A stretch of DNA of 64,000 bases from Mesorhizobium sp. B2-1-8 (GCF_006442545.2 NZ_CP083952.1:2907501-2971500); one strand, 5' to 3'; counted from the first letter of the stretch, positions 33,792 through 42,944 are shown. The notes: a model not told the origin generated them from the sequence alone. Program-made: numbers and translations.

Positions 33792-34595
33792 GTGGTTTCA
33801 TCGTCATTCAACCCGCGTCACCTCGCGGGCTTCTTCGCCCAGGCAGCGCCGGCCGTGATATCGATCGGTCTGGTGTTCGTGGCGTGGGAACTCTACGCAA
33901 ACCATTCCGGCATCAAGCCGACGGTTCTGCCGCCGCCCTCGCGCGTCTTCGAACAGGCGGTGCTCAATCGTGACGCGCTGCTCGACAACGCCGTTCCCAC
34001 CATCCGCGCCACGCTGATCGGTTTTGCCTGTTCGCTCAGTACCGCCTTCGCGCTATCGATGCTGGTCGACTTCTTCCAGCCTTTGCGGCGCGCGCTGTTT
34101 CCCGTGTTCATCGTCAGCCAGACCTTGCCGCTGGTCGCCATCGCGCCATTGGTGGTGCTGTGGTTCGGTTTCGGGCTGATGCCCAAGATCATGCTGGTGG
34201 CGCTGGTCACCTTCTTCCCGATGCTGGTGGCCCTGGTGCAGGGCTACGAGGCTACCGAGGTCGAGATCGGGCAGATGCTGCGCGCCATGGGAGCAGGGCG
34301 CTGGCGGGTCTTCATGCTGGCACGGTTGCCTTCGGCGCTGCCTTATTTCTTCGCTGGCCTCAGGATTTCCATCACCTACGCCGTCGTCGGCGCCATCTTC
34401 GCCGAATATGCGGGCGCGGCCAAGGGGCTGGGCATCTACATGCTCAACGCCAAGAACAATTTCCGTCCCGACCTGGTGCTCGCCGCCGTTGGCGTCAGCG
34501 CAGCGCTCACCCTCGTCCTGTTCGGGCTGACGGTGCTGCTGCAGCGTCTTGCCATGCCCTGGGAACGAGCCGCTGGAAAAGGCCCGCAAGCATGA
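33792..34595 (+). CDS. thiX: thiamine-precursor ABC transporter permease
   Basis: The 267-residue membrane protein has about six helices and a BPD-type EAA loop (GYEATEVEIGQMLRAMGAGR, about 155-174). It resembles SsuC/TauC/ThiX permeases. It would form the membrane pore for hydroxymethylpyrimidine or a related thiamine precursor. The GTG start at 33792 lies 43 bp after ykoF, and the stop overlaps the ATPase start as ATGA. Regulation is by the upstream riboswitch. Confidence 0.87.
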   Translation: MVSSSFNPRHLAGFFAQAAPAVISIGLVFVAWELYANHSGIKPTVLPPPSRVFEQAVLNRDALLDNAVPTIRATLIGFACSLSTAFALSMLVDFFQPLRRALFPVFIVSQTLPLVAIAPLVVLWFGFGLMPKIMLVALVTFFPMLVALVQGYEATEVEIGQMLRAMGAGRWRVFMLARLPSALPYFFAGLRISITYAVVGAIFAEYAGAAKGLGIYMLNAKNNFRPDLVLAAVGVSAALTLVLFGLTVLLQRLAMPWERAAGKGPQA

Positions 34596-35359
34596 GCCGG
34601 CTCGAATTGCGGCACATGCGCAAGGCCTTTGGCGGGCTCGAAGTGCTCGCCGACATTTCGCTGCGCGTGGATGCCGGCGAATTCGTCTCCATCCTTGGGC
34701 CCTCGGGTGCCGGCAAGTCGACGCTGTTCCAGCTTCTGACCGGCGCCGAGCATGGCGAGGGTGGGATGTTCTTCGACGGCGCGCCGCTCGACGATCATGG
34801 CAGGCATTTCGCCTTCATGCCGCAGCGCGACGCGCTGATGCCGTGGCGGCGCATCCTCGACAACACGACGCTTGGGCTCGAGGTGCAAGGCGTCAGCCGC
34901 AAGGCGGCGCAGACGCGGGTCGCGCCGCTGTTTGCCGAGTTCGGGCTTGCCGGCTTCGAGCGGCATTTCCCGGCGCAGCTTTCGGGCGGCATGCGCCAGC
35001 GCGCGGCGCTGCTGCGTACCGTGGTGCAGGAACGCGACATGTTGCTGCTCGACGAGCCGTTCGGCGCGCTCGATGCACTGACCCGCGCGGCCATGCAGCG
35101 CTGGCTCGAACAGATGTGGCGGCATCATCGCTGGACGGCGTTGCTGATCACCCATGATGTACGCGAAGCCGTGTTCCTATCCGACCGCATCTATGTGCTG
35201 TCCGCGCGGCCGGCCCGTGTCGTGCGCGAGATCAAGGTGCCACTGCCGCGCCCGCGCGATCCAACCAGCGCTGCCACACGGCAGGCCGGGGCACTCGAGG
35301 CCGAGATCCTCGATATTTTGCTCAACCTCCCGCCATCCAAAGGACATGATCATGACTGA
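34592..35359 (+). CDS. thiZ: thiamine-precursor ABC transporter ATPase
   Basis: The 255-residue ATPase has Walker A GPSGAGKST (about 37-45), signature LSGGMRQRAAL, Walker B MLLLDEPFGALDA and the H-loop LLITHDVREAV. It energises the ThiX/ThiY importer. It is translationally coupled to the permease (ATGA) and its end overlaps the start of the binding-protein gene by 8 bp. All catalytic motifs are intact. Confidence 0.9.
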   Translation: MSRLELRHMRKAFGGLEVLADISLRVDAGEFVSILGPSGAGKSTLFQLLTGAEHGEGGMFFDGAPLDDHGRHFAFMPQRDALMPWRRILDNTTLGLEVQGVSRKAAQTRVAPLFAEFGLAGFERHFPAQLSGGMRQRAALLRTVVQERDMLLLDEPFGALDALTRAAMQRWLEQMWRHHRWTALLITHDVREAVFLSDRIYVLSARPARVVREIKVPLPRPRDPTSAATRQAGALEAEILDILLNLPPSKGHDHD

Positions 35360-36368
35360 CTTGACGCGCAGGCAAGCTCTGCTGCTCACACTTGCCGGCA
35401 GCGTACCGCTGATCACCGGATCGAGCCGCTCCTTCGCGGCGACGCGGAAGGTGACCGTCGCCCTCGACTGGACGGTCAACACCAACCACATCGGGCTGTT
35501 CGTCGCGCGCGACAAGGGGTTTTATCGCGAGGCCGGTCTGGAGGTCGATATTGTGCCTTACAGCGACACCAGCGCCGGCACGCTTGTTGCCAACCGCGTC
35601 GCCGATTTCGGCATCAACGGCACCATTAGCCTGTTCACCCAGAAGACCGCCGGCGCCGACTTGAAGGCCGTCTATGCCGTCGTGCAGTCCGAAACAGGTC
35701 GGCTGGTGTTCAATGCGGCGCGCAGCGCGATCAAAAGCCCGAAGGATCTGGATGGCCTGACCTATGGCGGCTTTGGCAGTGCCTGGGAGAACGCGCTGAT
35801 TTCGACCATCATCCGACATGATGGCGGCAAGGGCGATTTCGAGACGGTGACGCTCGGCACTTCCGCCTACGAGGCGCTGGCCAACGGTTCGGTCGACTTC
35901 ACGCTCGAAGTATCGACCTGGGAGGGCGTCGAAGCCGAACTCAAAGGCGTCAAGCAGCGCAGCTTCGTCTACGCCGACTATGGCGTCCCCGACGAGCACA
36001 CCACGCTCATCTCTTCGAGCGAAGCGTATCTCAAGGCAAACCCAGAACTGGCGTCGTCCTTCATCCAGGCAACGCGGCGCGGCTATCAGTTCGCGGTCGA
36101 TCATCCAGAGGAAGCCGCCAGGCTGCTGATCGCGGCCAACAAGGACGCCCTGACCAATCCGGCGTTGATCCATGCCTCGTTGAAGACACTGATCGAGGGG
36201 CACTATCTGCGCGGACAAGACGGTGCCATCGGCATCATGAATCCGGCCAAGATGGAAGCGATCGGCTCCTATCTCCTCGCCACCGGCATCCTGCACGACG
36301 CCGATGGCAAGATTGTCGCGCAACGTCCGGATTTCGCGGGATATTTCAGCAACGGGTACCTCAGATAG
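35352..36368 (+). CDS. thiY: THI5/NMT1-like periplasmic binding protein for a thiamine precursor
   Basis: The 338-residue protein has a twin-arginine-like signal (TRRQALLLTLAG, about 5-16) and the NMT1/THI5 fold: VTVALDWTVNTNHIGLFVAR (about 35-54), KGFYREAGLEVDIVPY, and GGFGSAWENALI. ThiY homologues bind hydroxymethylpyrimidine compounds. It is the last gene of the riboswitch operon. ATG 35352 is eight bases after AAAGG; ATG 35346 is too close to it. Confidence 0.88.
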   Translation: MTDLTRRQALLLTLAGSVPLITGSSRSFAATRKVTVALDWTVNTNHIGLFVARDKGFYREAGLEVDIVPYSDTSAGTLVANRVADFGINGTISLFTQKTAGADLKAVYAVVQSETGRLVFNAARSAIKSPKDLDGLTYGGFGSAWENALISTIIRHDGGKGDFETVTLGTSAYEALANGSVDFTLEVSTWEGVEAELKGVKQRSFVYADYGVPDEHTTLISSSEAYLKANPELASSFIQATRRGYQFAVDHPEEAARLLIAANKDALTNPALIHASLKTLIEGHYLRGQDGAIGIMNPAKMEAIGSYLLATGILHDADGKIVAQRPDFAGYFSNGYLR

Positions 36369-36555
36369 GCACCGACGCGGAAACCGCGAAAAAGGTCGTA
36401 TCGTCCGACGCCGGACGCGAGGATGTGGCCAGGTCGCAGCCCGACAAACCGCGGGTACGGCCTTCACCTTCGATCCTGTTTGATGCCGATCCGATCTTCC
36501 CAGTTAACGGCCCGGCAATGGTTGCGTGCAAAGGTCGCCCCGAGGGATCATCGGG

Positions 36556-37251
36556 ATGCTTGCCTTGCTCATGTCAAAAAGTGACACACTTTCGCGTGCG
36601 GCTGACAACAGGCTTTTGTCCGCGGCGCGCAAGCACGAGATTCTGCTCGACCTGCGCGAAGGCTTCTTTCGCGCCTGTGCGCTGCTGTGCGCGGGGCTGT
36701 TCGTCTATCGCGGCGTCTATCAGCTTGTCGAGGATCCGACTCGGCTCAATGTCGCGCTGGTGGCGATTTCCGAGATACTCACCTTCACCTGGCTGCTTCT
36801 GTCGCGGCGTCCGGTGACGCGTGACTGGAATCCGCTTACGGTCATCGTTTCGGTGACGGCCAGTTTTGGCGTTGCGTTGATCAGCCTCCAGCCAGGCATT
36901 GCACTCATCCCCCTTTATGTTGCCGCGCCGTTACAGGTCATCGCACTGTTGTTCGTTATATGGGGCAAGATATCGCTGGGGCGCTCTTTTGCGATCCTGC
37001 CCGCCAATCGCGGTGTGATGACGGGCGGTGCCTATCGGCTGGTGCGGCATCCGATCTATGCCGGCTACCTCGCCGGCCATGTGCTCTACCTCCTGTCGGC
37101 CTTTTCCTTCCACAATCTCGCGGTCTATGCGGTGATCACCTATCTCCAGCTTTACCGCATCTTGCGCGAGGAGGCGCTGTTGGCCGCCGTGCCGGAGTAT
37201 CGCGCCTACATGGAACGCGTGCGCTACAGGTTGTGCTACCGGGTCTTCTGA
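36556..37251 (+). CDS. isoprenylcysteine/phospholipid-type membrane methyltransferase family protein
   Basis: The 231-residue protein has about five membrane helices and a C-terminal ICMT/PEMT-like block: GGAYRLVRHPIYAGYLAGHV (about 157-176) and the acidic RILREEALLAAVPEYRAYME near the end. This block binds SAM in membrane methyltransferases. The methyl acceptor in bacteria of this type is usually unknown. GAGGG lies eight bases before ATG 36556; ATG 36571 is an alternative. It appears monocistronic after the thi operon. Confidence 0.78.
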   Translation: MLALLMSKSDTLSRAADNRLLSAARKHEILLDLREGFFRACALLCAGLFVYRGVYQLVEDPTRLNVALVAISEILTFTWLLLSRRPVTRDWNPLTVIVSVTASFGVALISLQPGIALIPLYVAAPLQVIALLFVIWGKISLGRSFAILPANRGVMTGGAYRLVRHPIYAGYLAGHVLYLLSAFSFHNLAVYAVITYLQLYRILREEALLAAVPEYRAYMERVRYRLCYRVF

Positions 37252-37632
37252 GAGCAAGATCGCCAAGGCACTGCCGCCAATCCAATTTTTCTGGGATAGG
37301 CCAACGGATCGCACTGACGCGGTTTGAGGTTCGTCAACGGGAATCCGGACAGGATTGCATTCAGACAATAGCGAGATTCCCGCAAATTTCACGCCGCTGA
37401 GGCTGAAGCAGGCCGCGGAACCAGCCGTGGGGCTTTGACCGCACTCTCCTGGCCTCCGGCCGGTTGGAAAGCCGGCCGTCCAGGCGGCTTTCCGCGTTGC
37501 GGCCCGAGCGTTCCGTAGCCGCGATGGTCCGGCGGAACGCCAACCTCCCTAAAACGTTCATACCTTTGCAACATCCGAAATGGCGCGATGTTGAACCCGC
37601 GCGAGAGCGCGCATTCAGGAGCAGGGAAGGCT
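37252..37632. other. 381-bp gap without a recognisable gene
   Basis: Short open frames here have shadow-like composition and no ribosome-binding sites. Around 37450-37500 there are GC-rich inverted segments (GGCCTCCGGCCGG, GGAAAGCCGGCC) that could fold in RNA. No promoter, tRNA or repeat is identified with confidence. Confidence 0.4.
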
Positions 37633-37797
37633 ATGGGTCTTGGAACGATACTTATCATTATTCTAATCCTCGCGCTGCTAGGCGGCTTCAGCGGTCTCGG
37701 CGGCGGCCCGTTCTATGGAACCGGTTATTATGGTGGTGGCGGTCTCGGACTTGTGTTGCTCATCGTCATCATCCTTGTGGTTCTGGGACGCATTTAG
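37633..37797 (+). CDS. DUF3309 small hydrophobic protein
   Basis: The 54-residue peptide has the DUF3309 start GLGTILIIILILALLGG, then a Gly/Tyr-rich turn and a second hydrophobic stretch, VLLIVIILVVLG. It should sit in the inner membrane. The function is unknown; the family is common in proteobacteria. GGAAGG lies close before the ATG. Confidence 0.82.
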   Translation: MGLGTILIIILILALLGGFSGLGGGPFYGTGYYGGGGLGLVLLIVIILVVLGRI

Positions 37798-37909
37798 CAG
37801 TTCGATCACGGCGGCAATCGCAATCGCGTGACCACGCTCACGTCGCCGGGCACCGAATTGTGATGCAAGCAAGCCGCCTTGTGATCCGGCATTCCGCGGG
37901 ACTCGCGTA

Positions 37910-38014
37910 TGGTGATTGCGGTCCACACCCCCCGTGGAAACAAGAGGAGAGGGTCCCACCCCTTCATTCTCCTCCAAGGCCCGCCCCGGTGTCCCCGGAG
38001 CGGGCTTTCTTTTT
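37910..38014 (+). ncRNA. candidate small RNA or 3' leader ending in a terminator
   Basis: In the 365-bp gap 37798-38162 a stretch without an ORF carries a CCAC/GTGG hairpin near 37922-37937, an unpaired anti-Shine-Dalgarno-like TTCTCCTCC (37967-37975), and a strong terminator (37979-38014). This arrangement resembles trans-acting rhizobial small RNAs. A clear -35/-10 pair was not found. It could instead be the 3' untranslated region of the DUF3309 transcript. Confidence 0.3.
37979..38014 (+). terminator. rho-independent terminator
   Basis: GCCCGC (37979-37984) pairs with GCGGGC (38000-38005), with an additional inner CCGG pairing, followed by TTTCTTTTT. It separates the DUF3309 gene from the GntR operon. 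Confidence 0.75.
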
Positions 38015-38098
38015 AGCAAAGCGATTGCCTCGAAGTGCCGGGTCGCCGCCGGGCGGACGCGGGGCGACTTGCGGTGAAGCGTCCGTGGGCGCCGATCG

Positions 38099-38127
38099 TT
38101 GACAGAGTTCACATAGCAAGATATTGA
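38099..38127 (+). promoter_or_regulatory. probable promoter of the GntR operon
   Basis: TTGACA (38099-38104) and TATTGA (38122-38127) are 17 bp apart, 36 bp before the GntR start. Downstream, GTTCACTGAAC at 38142-38152 is an 11-bp palindrome and GAACAGG occurs twice (from 38127 and from 38149). These fit an operator for the adjacent GntR regulator, making autoregulation likely. Confidence 0.55.
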
Positions 38128-38162
38128 ACAGGATTATACAGGTTCACTGAACAGGTACGTAT

Positions 38163-38888
38163 ATGAAGCGGCGCGCGGTTCAACTGTCTCCCGGCACGGG
38201 CAAGCCCGAGCAGATCGCGACCGTTCTCGAGCACGAGATACGCTCCGGCGTTCTTGGTTTCGGTGACAGGCTGCAGAGCGAGAACGAGCTCGTCCAGCGC
38301 TTCTCCGTCAGCCGGAATACCGTCCGCAAGGGTCTCGAGGAGCTCTCCAGTCGCGGGCTGATCACCACCAAGGGCGGTATAGGCTCTTTCGTCACTTTTG
38401 ATGGCAAGCCGGTCGATGACGCCATCGGCTGGTCGCGGGCGCTGGCCAATGCGGGCGCCAATGCCGAAACCCGGACGCTGCGGCTGGAGGTCATCGAGGA
38501 TGCCGAACTGGCGAGCTTGCTGGACGTCGAAAGCCCGTTCTTCATCGCGGTCGACCGGGTGCGCACCAATGCCAGTGACGGTCACGCCATCTCCATCGAG
38601 CGCAGCCGCTTGCCGCTGTCGCCCGAACTGGAGGACGTGCCGCTGCGTGGCCTGCGCGAGGGTTCGCTGCACCAGACGCTACGCGGCGCCGGGCTCATTC
38701 CTGATCACGGCGAGGAGTGGGTCGACATCGAGATGCTGAATGCCGGTGACGCCGCCATCCTCGGCTGCCCGCAAGGCACGCCGTTCCTGCGCGGCCGCCG
38801 GCTGACGCGTGCGGCCGACGAGCGGCCGATCGAATATGTCACCAGCCTGCTCAACCCCGCGCATTTCGCGCTGCATATGAGGTTCTGA
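38163..38888 (+). CDS. GntR/HutC-type transcriptional regulator with UTRA domain
   Basis: The 241-residue protein has an N-terminal winged helix (about 15-80, LQSENELVQRFSVSRNTVRK and GLITTKGGIGSFV) and a C-terminal UTRA ligand-binding domain (about 95-235). It would repress the operon until a pathway intermediate binds. The ADP-ribosylglycohydrolase gene follows after 3 bp, so it is the first gene of the unit and likely autoregulated. The ligand is unknown. Confidence 0.9.
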   Translation: MKRRAVQLSPGTGKPEQIATVLEHEIRSGVLGFGDRLQSENELVQRFSVSRNTVRKGLEELSSRGLITTKGGIGSFVTFDGKPVDDAIGWSRALANAGANAETRTLRLEVIEDAELASLLDVESPFFIAVDRVRTNASDGHAISIERSRLPLSPELEDVPLRGLREGSLHQTLRGAGLIPDHGEEWVDIEMLNAGDAAILGCPQGTPFLRGRRLTRAADERPIEYVTSLLNPAHFALHMRF

Positions 38889-38891
38889 GCG

Positions 38892-39938
38892 ATGCAGGAC
38901 GACACCACGCTTGACCGCGCCATGGGCGCGCTTGTCGGCGGAGCGCTGGGCGACGCGCTCGGCATGCCGACGCAGCTTCTGTCGCCGGTCCGCATTGCCG
39001 AACTCTACGGTCATGTCGAGGATTTCGTCGCGCCCTTCGCCGACCATCCGGTTTCGAAGGGGTTGCTGGCCGGCACCATCACCGACGATACCGAACAGGC
39101 ATTGCTGCTTGGCCGCATCCTGATTGAGTCCGGCGACAGCTTCGACCACGCGCGTTGGGTGAACGCGCTGCTCAACTGGGAGCGTGAGGTCAAGGCGCGC
39201 GGCAGCTACGATCTCCTGGGGCCGTCGACCAAGCGCGCCATCGACGCCATCAACAATGGTGTGCCGGCGGGAGAGGCGGGGCGTAGCGGCGACACCAATG
39301 GCGCCGCCATGCGTATCGCGCCGGTCGGTATCATGATGCCGCTGGAGCCGCTGGACGCGTTTGTCGCCAAGGTGGCCGAGACCTGCCGGGCGACGCACAA
39401 CACCTCGATTGCGATCGCCTCCGCCGCAGCGGTCGCGGCCGCCGTCAGCCGTGGCATTGCCGGTGGCGACTGGCGTGCGGCCTCCGACAGCGCGGTCGCG
39501 GCGGCGCGGCGAGCCGCGACGCTAGGCCATTGGGTGACCGGTGGCGACATAGCCGCGCGCATCGCCTGGGCGCAGGATCTGGTGCGCGGCAAGGTGAAGA
39601 GGGACGCGACCCGGTTGATTGTCGATCTGGTTGGCACCGGCGTCGCCAGCCAGGAATCGGTACCGGCTGCCTTCGCCGTGCTGCAAGTCGCCGACGGCGA
39701 TCCATGGCAGGCGGCAATCATCAGCGCCAATCTTGGCGGCGACACCGACACGATCGGCGCCATCGCGGCCGGTATGGCCGGCGCCTGCACCGGCTTTTCG
39801 TATCTGCCGCAGGATCGGATCGCCGATCTCAAGGGCATCGACATGGCGCAGGTTCGGGCGCTGGCCACCGATCTTGTCGCGGCGCGGATGTCGAACGGTC
39901 GCGTCGGCAACGCCGGTTCCGGCAAGGATGCGGCATGA
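38892..39938 (+). CDS. ADP-ribosylglycohydrolase family hydrolase
   Basis: The 348-residue protein has the full metal-binding set of the ADP-ribosylglycohydrolase/DraG fold: GALGDALGMP (about 17-26), TITDDTE (62-68), SGDTNGAAMRIAP (about 132-144) and NLGGDTDTIG (280-289). These bind two magnesium ions and position ribose for cleavage of an N- or O-glycosidic bond. It is fused into a transporter operon and coupled to a sugar kinase (ATGA overlap). A role in breaking an imported ribosylated compound is therefore more likely than reversing protein ADP-ribosylation. Confidence 0.88.
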   Translation: MQDDTTLDRAMGALVGGALGDALGMPTQLLSPVRIAELYGHVEDFVAPFADHPVSKGLLAGTITDDTEQALLLGRILIESGDSFDHARWVNALLNWEREVKARGSYDLLGPSTKRAIDAINNGVPAGEAGRSGDTNGAAMRIAPVGIMMPLEPLDAFVAKVAETCRATHNTSIAIASAAAVAAAVSRGIAGGDWRAASDSAVAAARRAATLGHWVTGGDIAARIAWAQDLVRGKVKRDATRLIVDLVGTGVASQESVPAAFAVLQVADGDPWQAAIISANLGGDTDTIGAIAAGMAGACTGFSYLPQDRIADLKGIDMAQVRALATDLVAARMSNGRVGNAGSGKDAA

Positions 39939-40915
39939 TGAGCGGGCGTCTCGTCCATATCGGCAGCGCGGTGGTCGACTATGTCTACCGCATCGACGCC
40001 TTGCCGGCGCCCGGCAGCGAGAAGACGGCGTCGAGCTATGCGCAGGTCGCCGGCGGCGGCTTCAACATGATGGCCGCAGCGGCCCGCACCGGTATGAAGG
40101 TGGTGTTTGGCGGCCAGCTCGGCAGCGGCCTGAATGGCGACTTCCTACGTGCCGCCTTCGCCGCCGAAGGCATCGAGACGCTGACGCCGCCGTCGCCTCT
40201 GATGGACAGCGGCAATTGCGTCGTCATGATATCGAGCGATGCCGAACGCACCTTCGTCTCGTGGCCAGGCGCCGAGAGCGCTCTCAGCCTCGATCTGATG
40301 GCGCCGGTGGCGATCGGGTCTGACGACTGGGTGTTCACGTCAGGCTACACGCTGAGCTATCCTGGGAGCCGCGATGCGCTGACCGGATGGATCGAGGCGT
40401 TGCCGGCAGCTGTTCCCTTCGTCTTCGATCCGACGCCGGTTATTGCGGACATCCCACGTGCCATTCTCGATCGTGTGCTTGCCCGCACGACCTGGCTGAG
40501 CTGCAACACGACGGAGGCGGCCGAGATTGCCGGCACCGGCGACGCCGAGGCTCTCGCCTCGCGGCTTCTGACGGATCATTGCGCGAAGGCCGATGGCGTG
40601 GTCATCCGAGCTGGCGCAGGCGGATGCCTCGTCCGGCTGGCCGACGGCACTGCACGGACCATAGCCGGCTTCAAGGTGGCGGCCGTCGATACCAATGGCG
40701 CCGGCGATACGCATATCGGCGCCTTCGTCAGCGCGTTGGCGCGCGGCGTGCCTCCCTTCGATGCCGCGGCCTATGCCAACGCGGCGGCGGCCATTTCGGT
40801 GACACGCCACGGCGGCTCATCGGCACCGACCGACGCGGAAATCCAGACTTTCCTGAGCCAAGCCGCCGCGACCGGCGGGCCAGGCCGGACACAGAAGGCC
40901 CATCAAACAGCCTGA
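39935..40915 (+). CDS. PfkB-family carbohydrate kinase (ribokinase-like)
   Basis: The 326-residue kinase has the PfkB signature 1 region (AGGGFNMMAAAARTGMKVVF, about 39-58) and signature 2 DTNGAGDTHIGAFVSALARG (about 250-270), whose GAGD Asp is the catalytic base. It phosphorylates a pentose, nucleoside or similar sugar using ATP. Translational coupling to the ADP-ribosylglycohydrolase suggests it phosphorylates the released ribose moiety. MM at the start offers two ATGs; the first overlaps the previous stop. Confidence 0.88.
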   Translation: MMSGRLVHIGSAVVDYVYRIDALPAPGSEKTASSYAQVAGGGFNMMAAAARTGMKVVFGGQLGSGLNGDFLRAAFAAEGIETLTPPSPLMDSGNCVVMISSDAERTFVSWPGAESALSLDLMAPVAIGSDDWVFTSGYTLSYPGSRDALTGWIEALPAAVPFVFDPTPVIADIPRAILDRVLARTTWLSCNTTEAAEIAGTGDAEALASRLLTDHCAKADGVVIRAGAGGCLVRLADGTARTIAGFKVAAVDTNGAGDTHIGAFVSALARGVPPFDAAAYANAAAAISVTRHGGSSAPTDAEIQTFLSQAAATGGPGRTQKAHQTA

Positions 40916-40954
40916 CAAGCCCGAGAAGCGGGCAAACACAGAGAGGAACGAACC

Positions 40955-42016
40955 ATGCGCATGCCCGACTTGACTGCACTCTTGACGGCGACCGCCCTCT
41001 TCACCTCCGCACTCGCCTTCGCCGCCAAGGCCGACGAAGTGCATGTGCTCAACTGGAAGGGCTACGGCGCCGACGAGCCGTGGGCCATCGCCGCTTTCGA
41101 GAAGGCTACCGGCAACAAGGTCGTCAACGACTTCTTCAATTCCGAACAGGAAATGCTGACCAAGATCCGGACCAATCCCGGGCTCTACGACGTGGTCATG
41201 ATCAACGCCGCCTTCAACGATCAGGCGATGGCGGAAAAGCTGATCCAGCCGATCGATACCTCCAAGTTGCCGAACTATGCCGATATCAGCAAGGACAAGG
41301 CAAGTTCGCCGATGCTTGACCATGACGGCAAGGTCTATGGCGTGCCGTGGGTGTGGGGGTTGACAGCGCTTGCCATCAACGAAAAATCCTTCGACAAGCC
41401 GCCGACCTCGATCGCCGAAATGTGGAATCCAGCGCATAAGGGTCGCGTCGTCATCCGCGACGACGCCGTCGAGGCGGTTCAGTTCGGCGCCATCGCTACG
41501 GGCCAGAACATCAACGACATCAAGAACATGGATGCGGTGAAGACCAAGCTCACCTCACTGATGCCGCAGATCAAGACCTTCTGGAGCTCGGAGAACGACT
41601 GGAACCAGATGGTTGCCTCCAACCAGATCGACATCGGCACCTATTGGAGCGGTTCGGCCGACCGCGCCAAGACGCATTTCAAGCTGCCGGTCTCGCTGGT
41701 CATCCCGCAGGAGGGCGCCGTTGCCTGGCTCGACGCCTTCTCCATTCCCGTCGGCTCCAAGAACGTTGCCGGTGCGGAGGCTTTCATCAACTACATGATC
41801 GACCCGAAATTCTACGTCGAATGGGTGACCAAGGTCGGCGCGCCGGTGTCAGCCAACACCAAGGCGGTGGACGCGCTTCCCGAGGATGCCTTCAACCGCA
41901 AGGTCATGGGCGATCCCGAGGTTGCCAAGCGCATCCAGTTCCAGGCGCCGATCACCGACGCGCAACGCAAGGCTTATCTGGCGCTCTGGCAGCAGCTCAA
42001 GGTCGACGTGAAGTAA
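40955..42016 (+). CDS. periplasmic binding protein of a polyamine-type ABC importer
   Basis: The 353-residue protein has a signal peptide (about 1-26) and the PotD/PotF-like fold: VHVLNWKGYGADEPWAIAAF (about 29-48), YDVVMINAAFND, and VYGVPWVWGLTALAIN. Spermidine/putrescine-type receptors bind cationic or small zwitterionic ligands. The genetic context (glycohydrolase and kinase) suggests a ribosylated or glycosylated cation, not a plain polyamine. GAGAGGA precedes the ATG. A strong hairpin follows the stop codon. Confidence 0.87.
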   Translation: MRMPDLTALLTATALFTSALAFAAKADEVHVLNWKGYGADEPWAIAAFEKATGNKVVNDFFNSEQEMLTKIRTNPGLYDVVMINAAFNDQAMAEKLIQPIDTSKLPNYADISKDKASSPMLDHDGKVYGVPWVWGLTALAINEKSFDKPPTSIAEMWNPAHKGRVVIRDDAVEAVQFGAIATGQNINDIKNMDAVKTKLTSLMPQIKTFWSSENDWNQMVASNQIDIGTYWSGSADRAKTHFKLPVSLVIPQEGAVAWLDAFSIPVGSKNVAGAEAFINYMIDPKFYVEWVTKVGAPVSANTKAVDALPEDAFNRKVMGDPEVAKRIQFQAPITDAQRKAYLALWQQLKVDVK

Positions 42017-42027
42017 CGAGCTTCGGG

Positions 42028-42054
42028 ACCAGCCGGCGGTTCGCGCCGGCTGGT
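42028..42054 (+). other. intra-operon hairpin after the binding-protein gene
   Basis: ACCAGCCGGCG pairs perfectly with CGCCGGCTGGT around GTTCG, 12 bp after the stop codon of the binding-protein gene. Hairpins at this position often protect the upstream mRNA so that the receptor is made in excess over the membrane parts. Only three T residues follow, so full termination is unlikely. Confidence 0.65.
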
Positions 42055-42080
42055 TCTTCAATCCTGGGGAGGTGGGTATC

Positions 42081-42944
42081 ATGGCAGGTGCGGTCGCGTC
42101 GCGCAGCGGGCTGAGATCGGCGCTGCCGCTGCTGGCGCCGGCCTATCTTTGGCTGACGGTGGCGATCTTCCTGCCGCTCTCGGCCATGGTCTTCTTCTCC
42201 TTCATGACCGACCTGCCGCTGACGGGAAAGCCATGGGCCTTCACGCTTGGCAATTATGCGGCCTTCTTTTCGCAAAGCCTCTATCTGACGCTGCTGCTCG
42301 CTTCGCTCCGGCTAGGCCTGGAGGTGACGCTCTGGTGCGTGGTCATCGGCTATCCTGCTGCCTATGTGCTGGCCAAGGTGCTGAAGGGCCGCAGCCGCGA
42401 GGCGATCTTCCTGCTGGTCATCCTGCCGTTCTGGTCGAACGGGCTGGTACGCATCTTCTCCTGGGCGATGGTGCTGCGTGAAGGCGGCATTCTCGACACC
42501 GCGCTCAACGCGGTGCTGCCGTTCAAGATCAACATTGACCTGATGTATTCCTATCCGGCCGTCATCATCGGGCTGGTGCACTCCTACGTGCCCTACATGG
42601 TGCTGACCTGCTATCTAACGCTGCAGGCCATCGACGACTCGCTGATCGAGGCCGGGCGCTCGCTCGGCGCTTCTCGGCTGCAGGTGCTGAAGCGGGTGAT
42701 CATTCCGCTGTCGCTGCCAGGGCTGGTGGCGGGCGCGGCGCTCATCTTCGTGCCGGTGGTCGGCTCGTTCATGGAGCCGCGCATTCTCGGCGGCCGCACC
42801 GGCACCTTCTACGGGACGATCATCGAGGACCAGTTCGTCGCCGTATTCAACTGGCCGCTCGGCGCGGCACTGTCCTTCATCCTGCTCGCCGTCGTGCTGG
42901 TCATCCTGGGGGTCGCTTCGCCCGTGCTGCGGAGGGCGGCATGA
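42081..42944 (+). CDS. ABC importer permease, PotB type
   Basis: The 287-residue membrane protein has about six helices and the EAA loop DDSLIEAGRSLGASRLQVLK (about 188-207). It pairs with the PotC-type permease encoded next. GGAGG lies ten bases before ATG 42081; a GTG at 42072 is less likely. Its stop overlaps the next start (ATGA). Confidence 0.88.
   Translation: MAGAVASRSGLRSALPLLAPAYLWLTVAIFLPLSAMVFFSFMTDLPLTGKPWAFTLGNYAAFFSQSLYLTLLLASLRLGLEVTLWCVVIGYPAAYVLAKVLKGRSREAIFLLVILPFWSNGLVRIFSWAMVLREGGILDTALNAVLPFKINIDLMYSYPAVIIGLVHSYVPYMVLTCYLTLQAIDDSLIEAGRSLGASRLQVLKRVIIPLSLPGLVAGAALIFVPVVGSFMEPRILGGRTGTFYGTIIEDQFVAVFNWPLGAALSFILLAVVLVILGVASPVLRRAA

Noticed and set aside
38892..39938. DraG-type regulation of nitrogenase
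   Set aside because: The family fits, but no draT or nif gene is near and the gene is embedded in a transporter/kinase operon, so a catabolic role is preferred.
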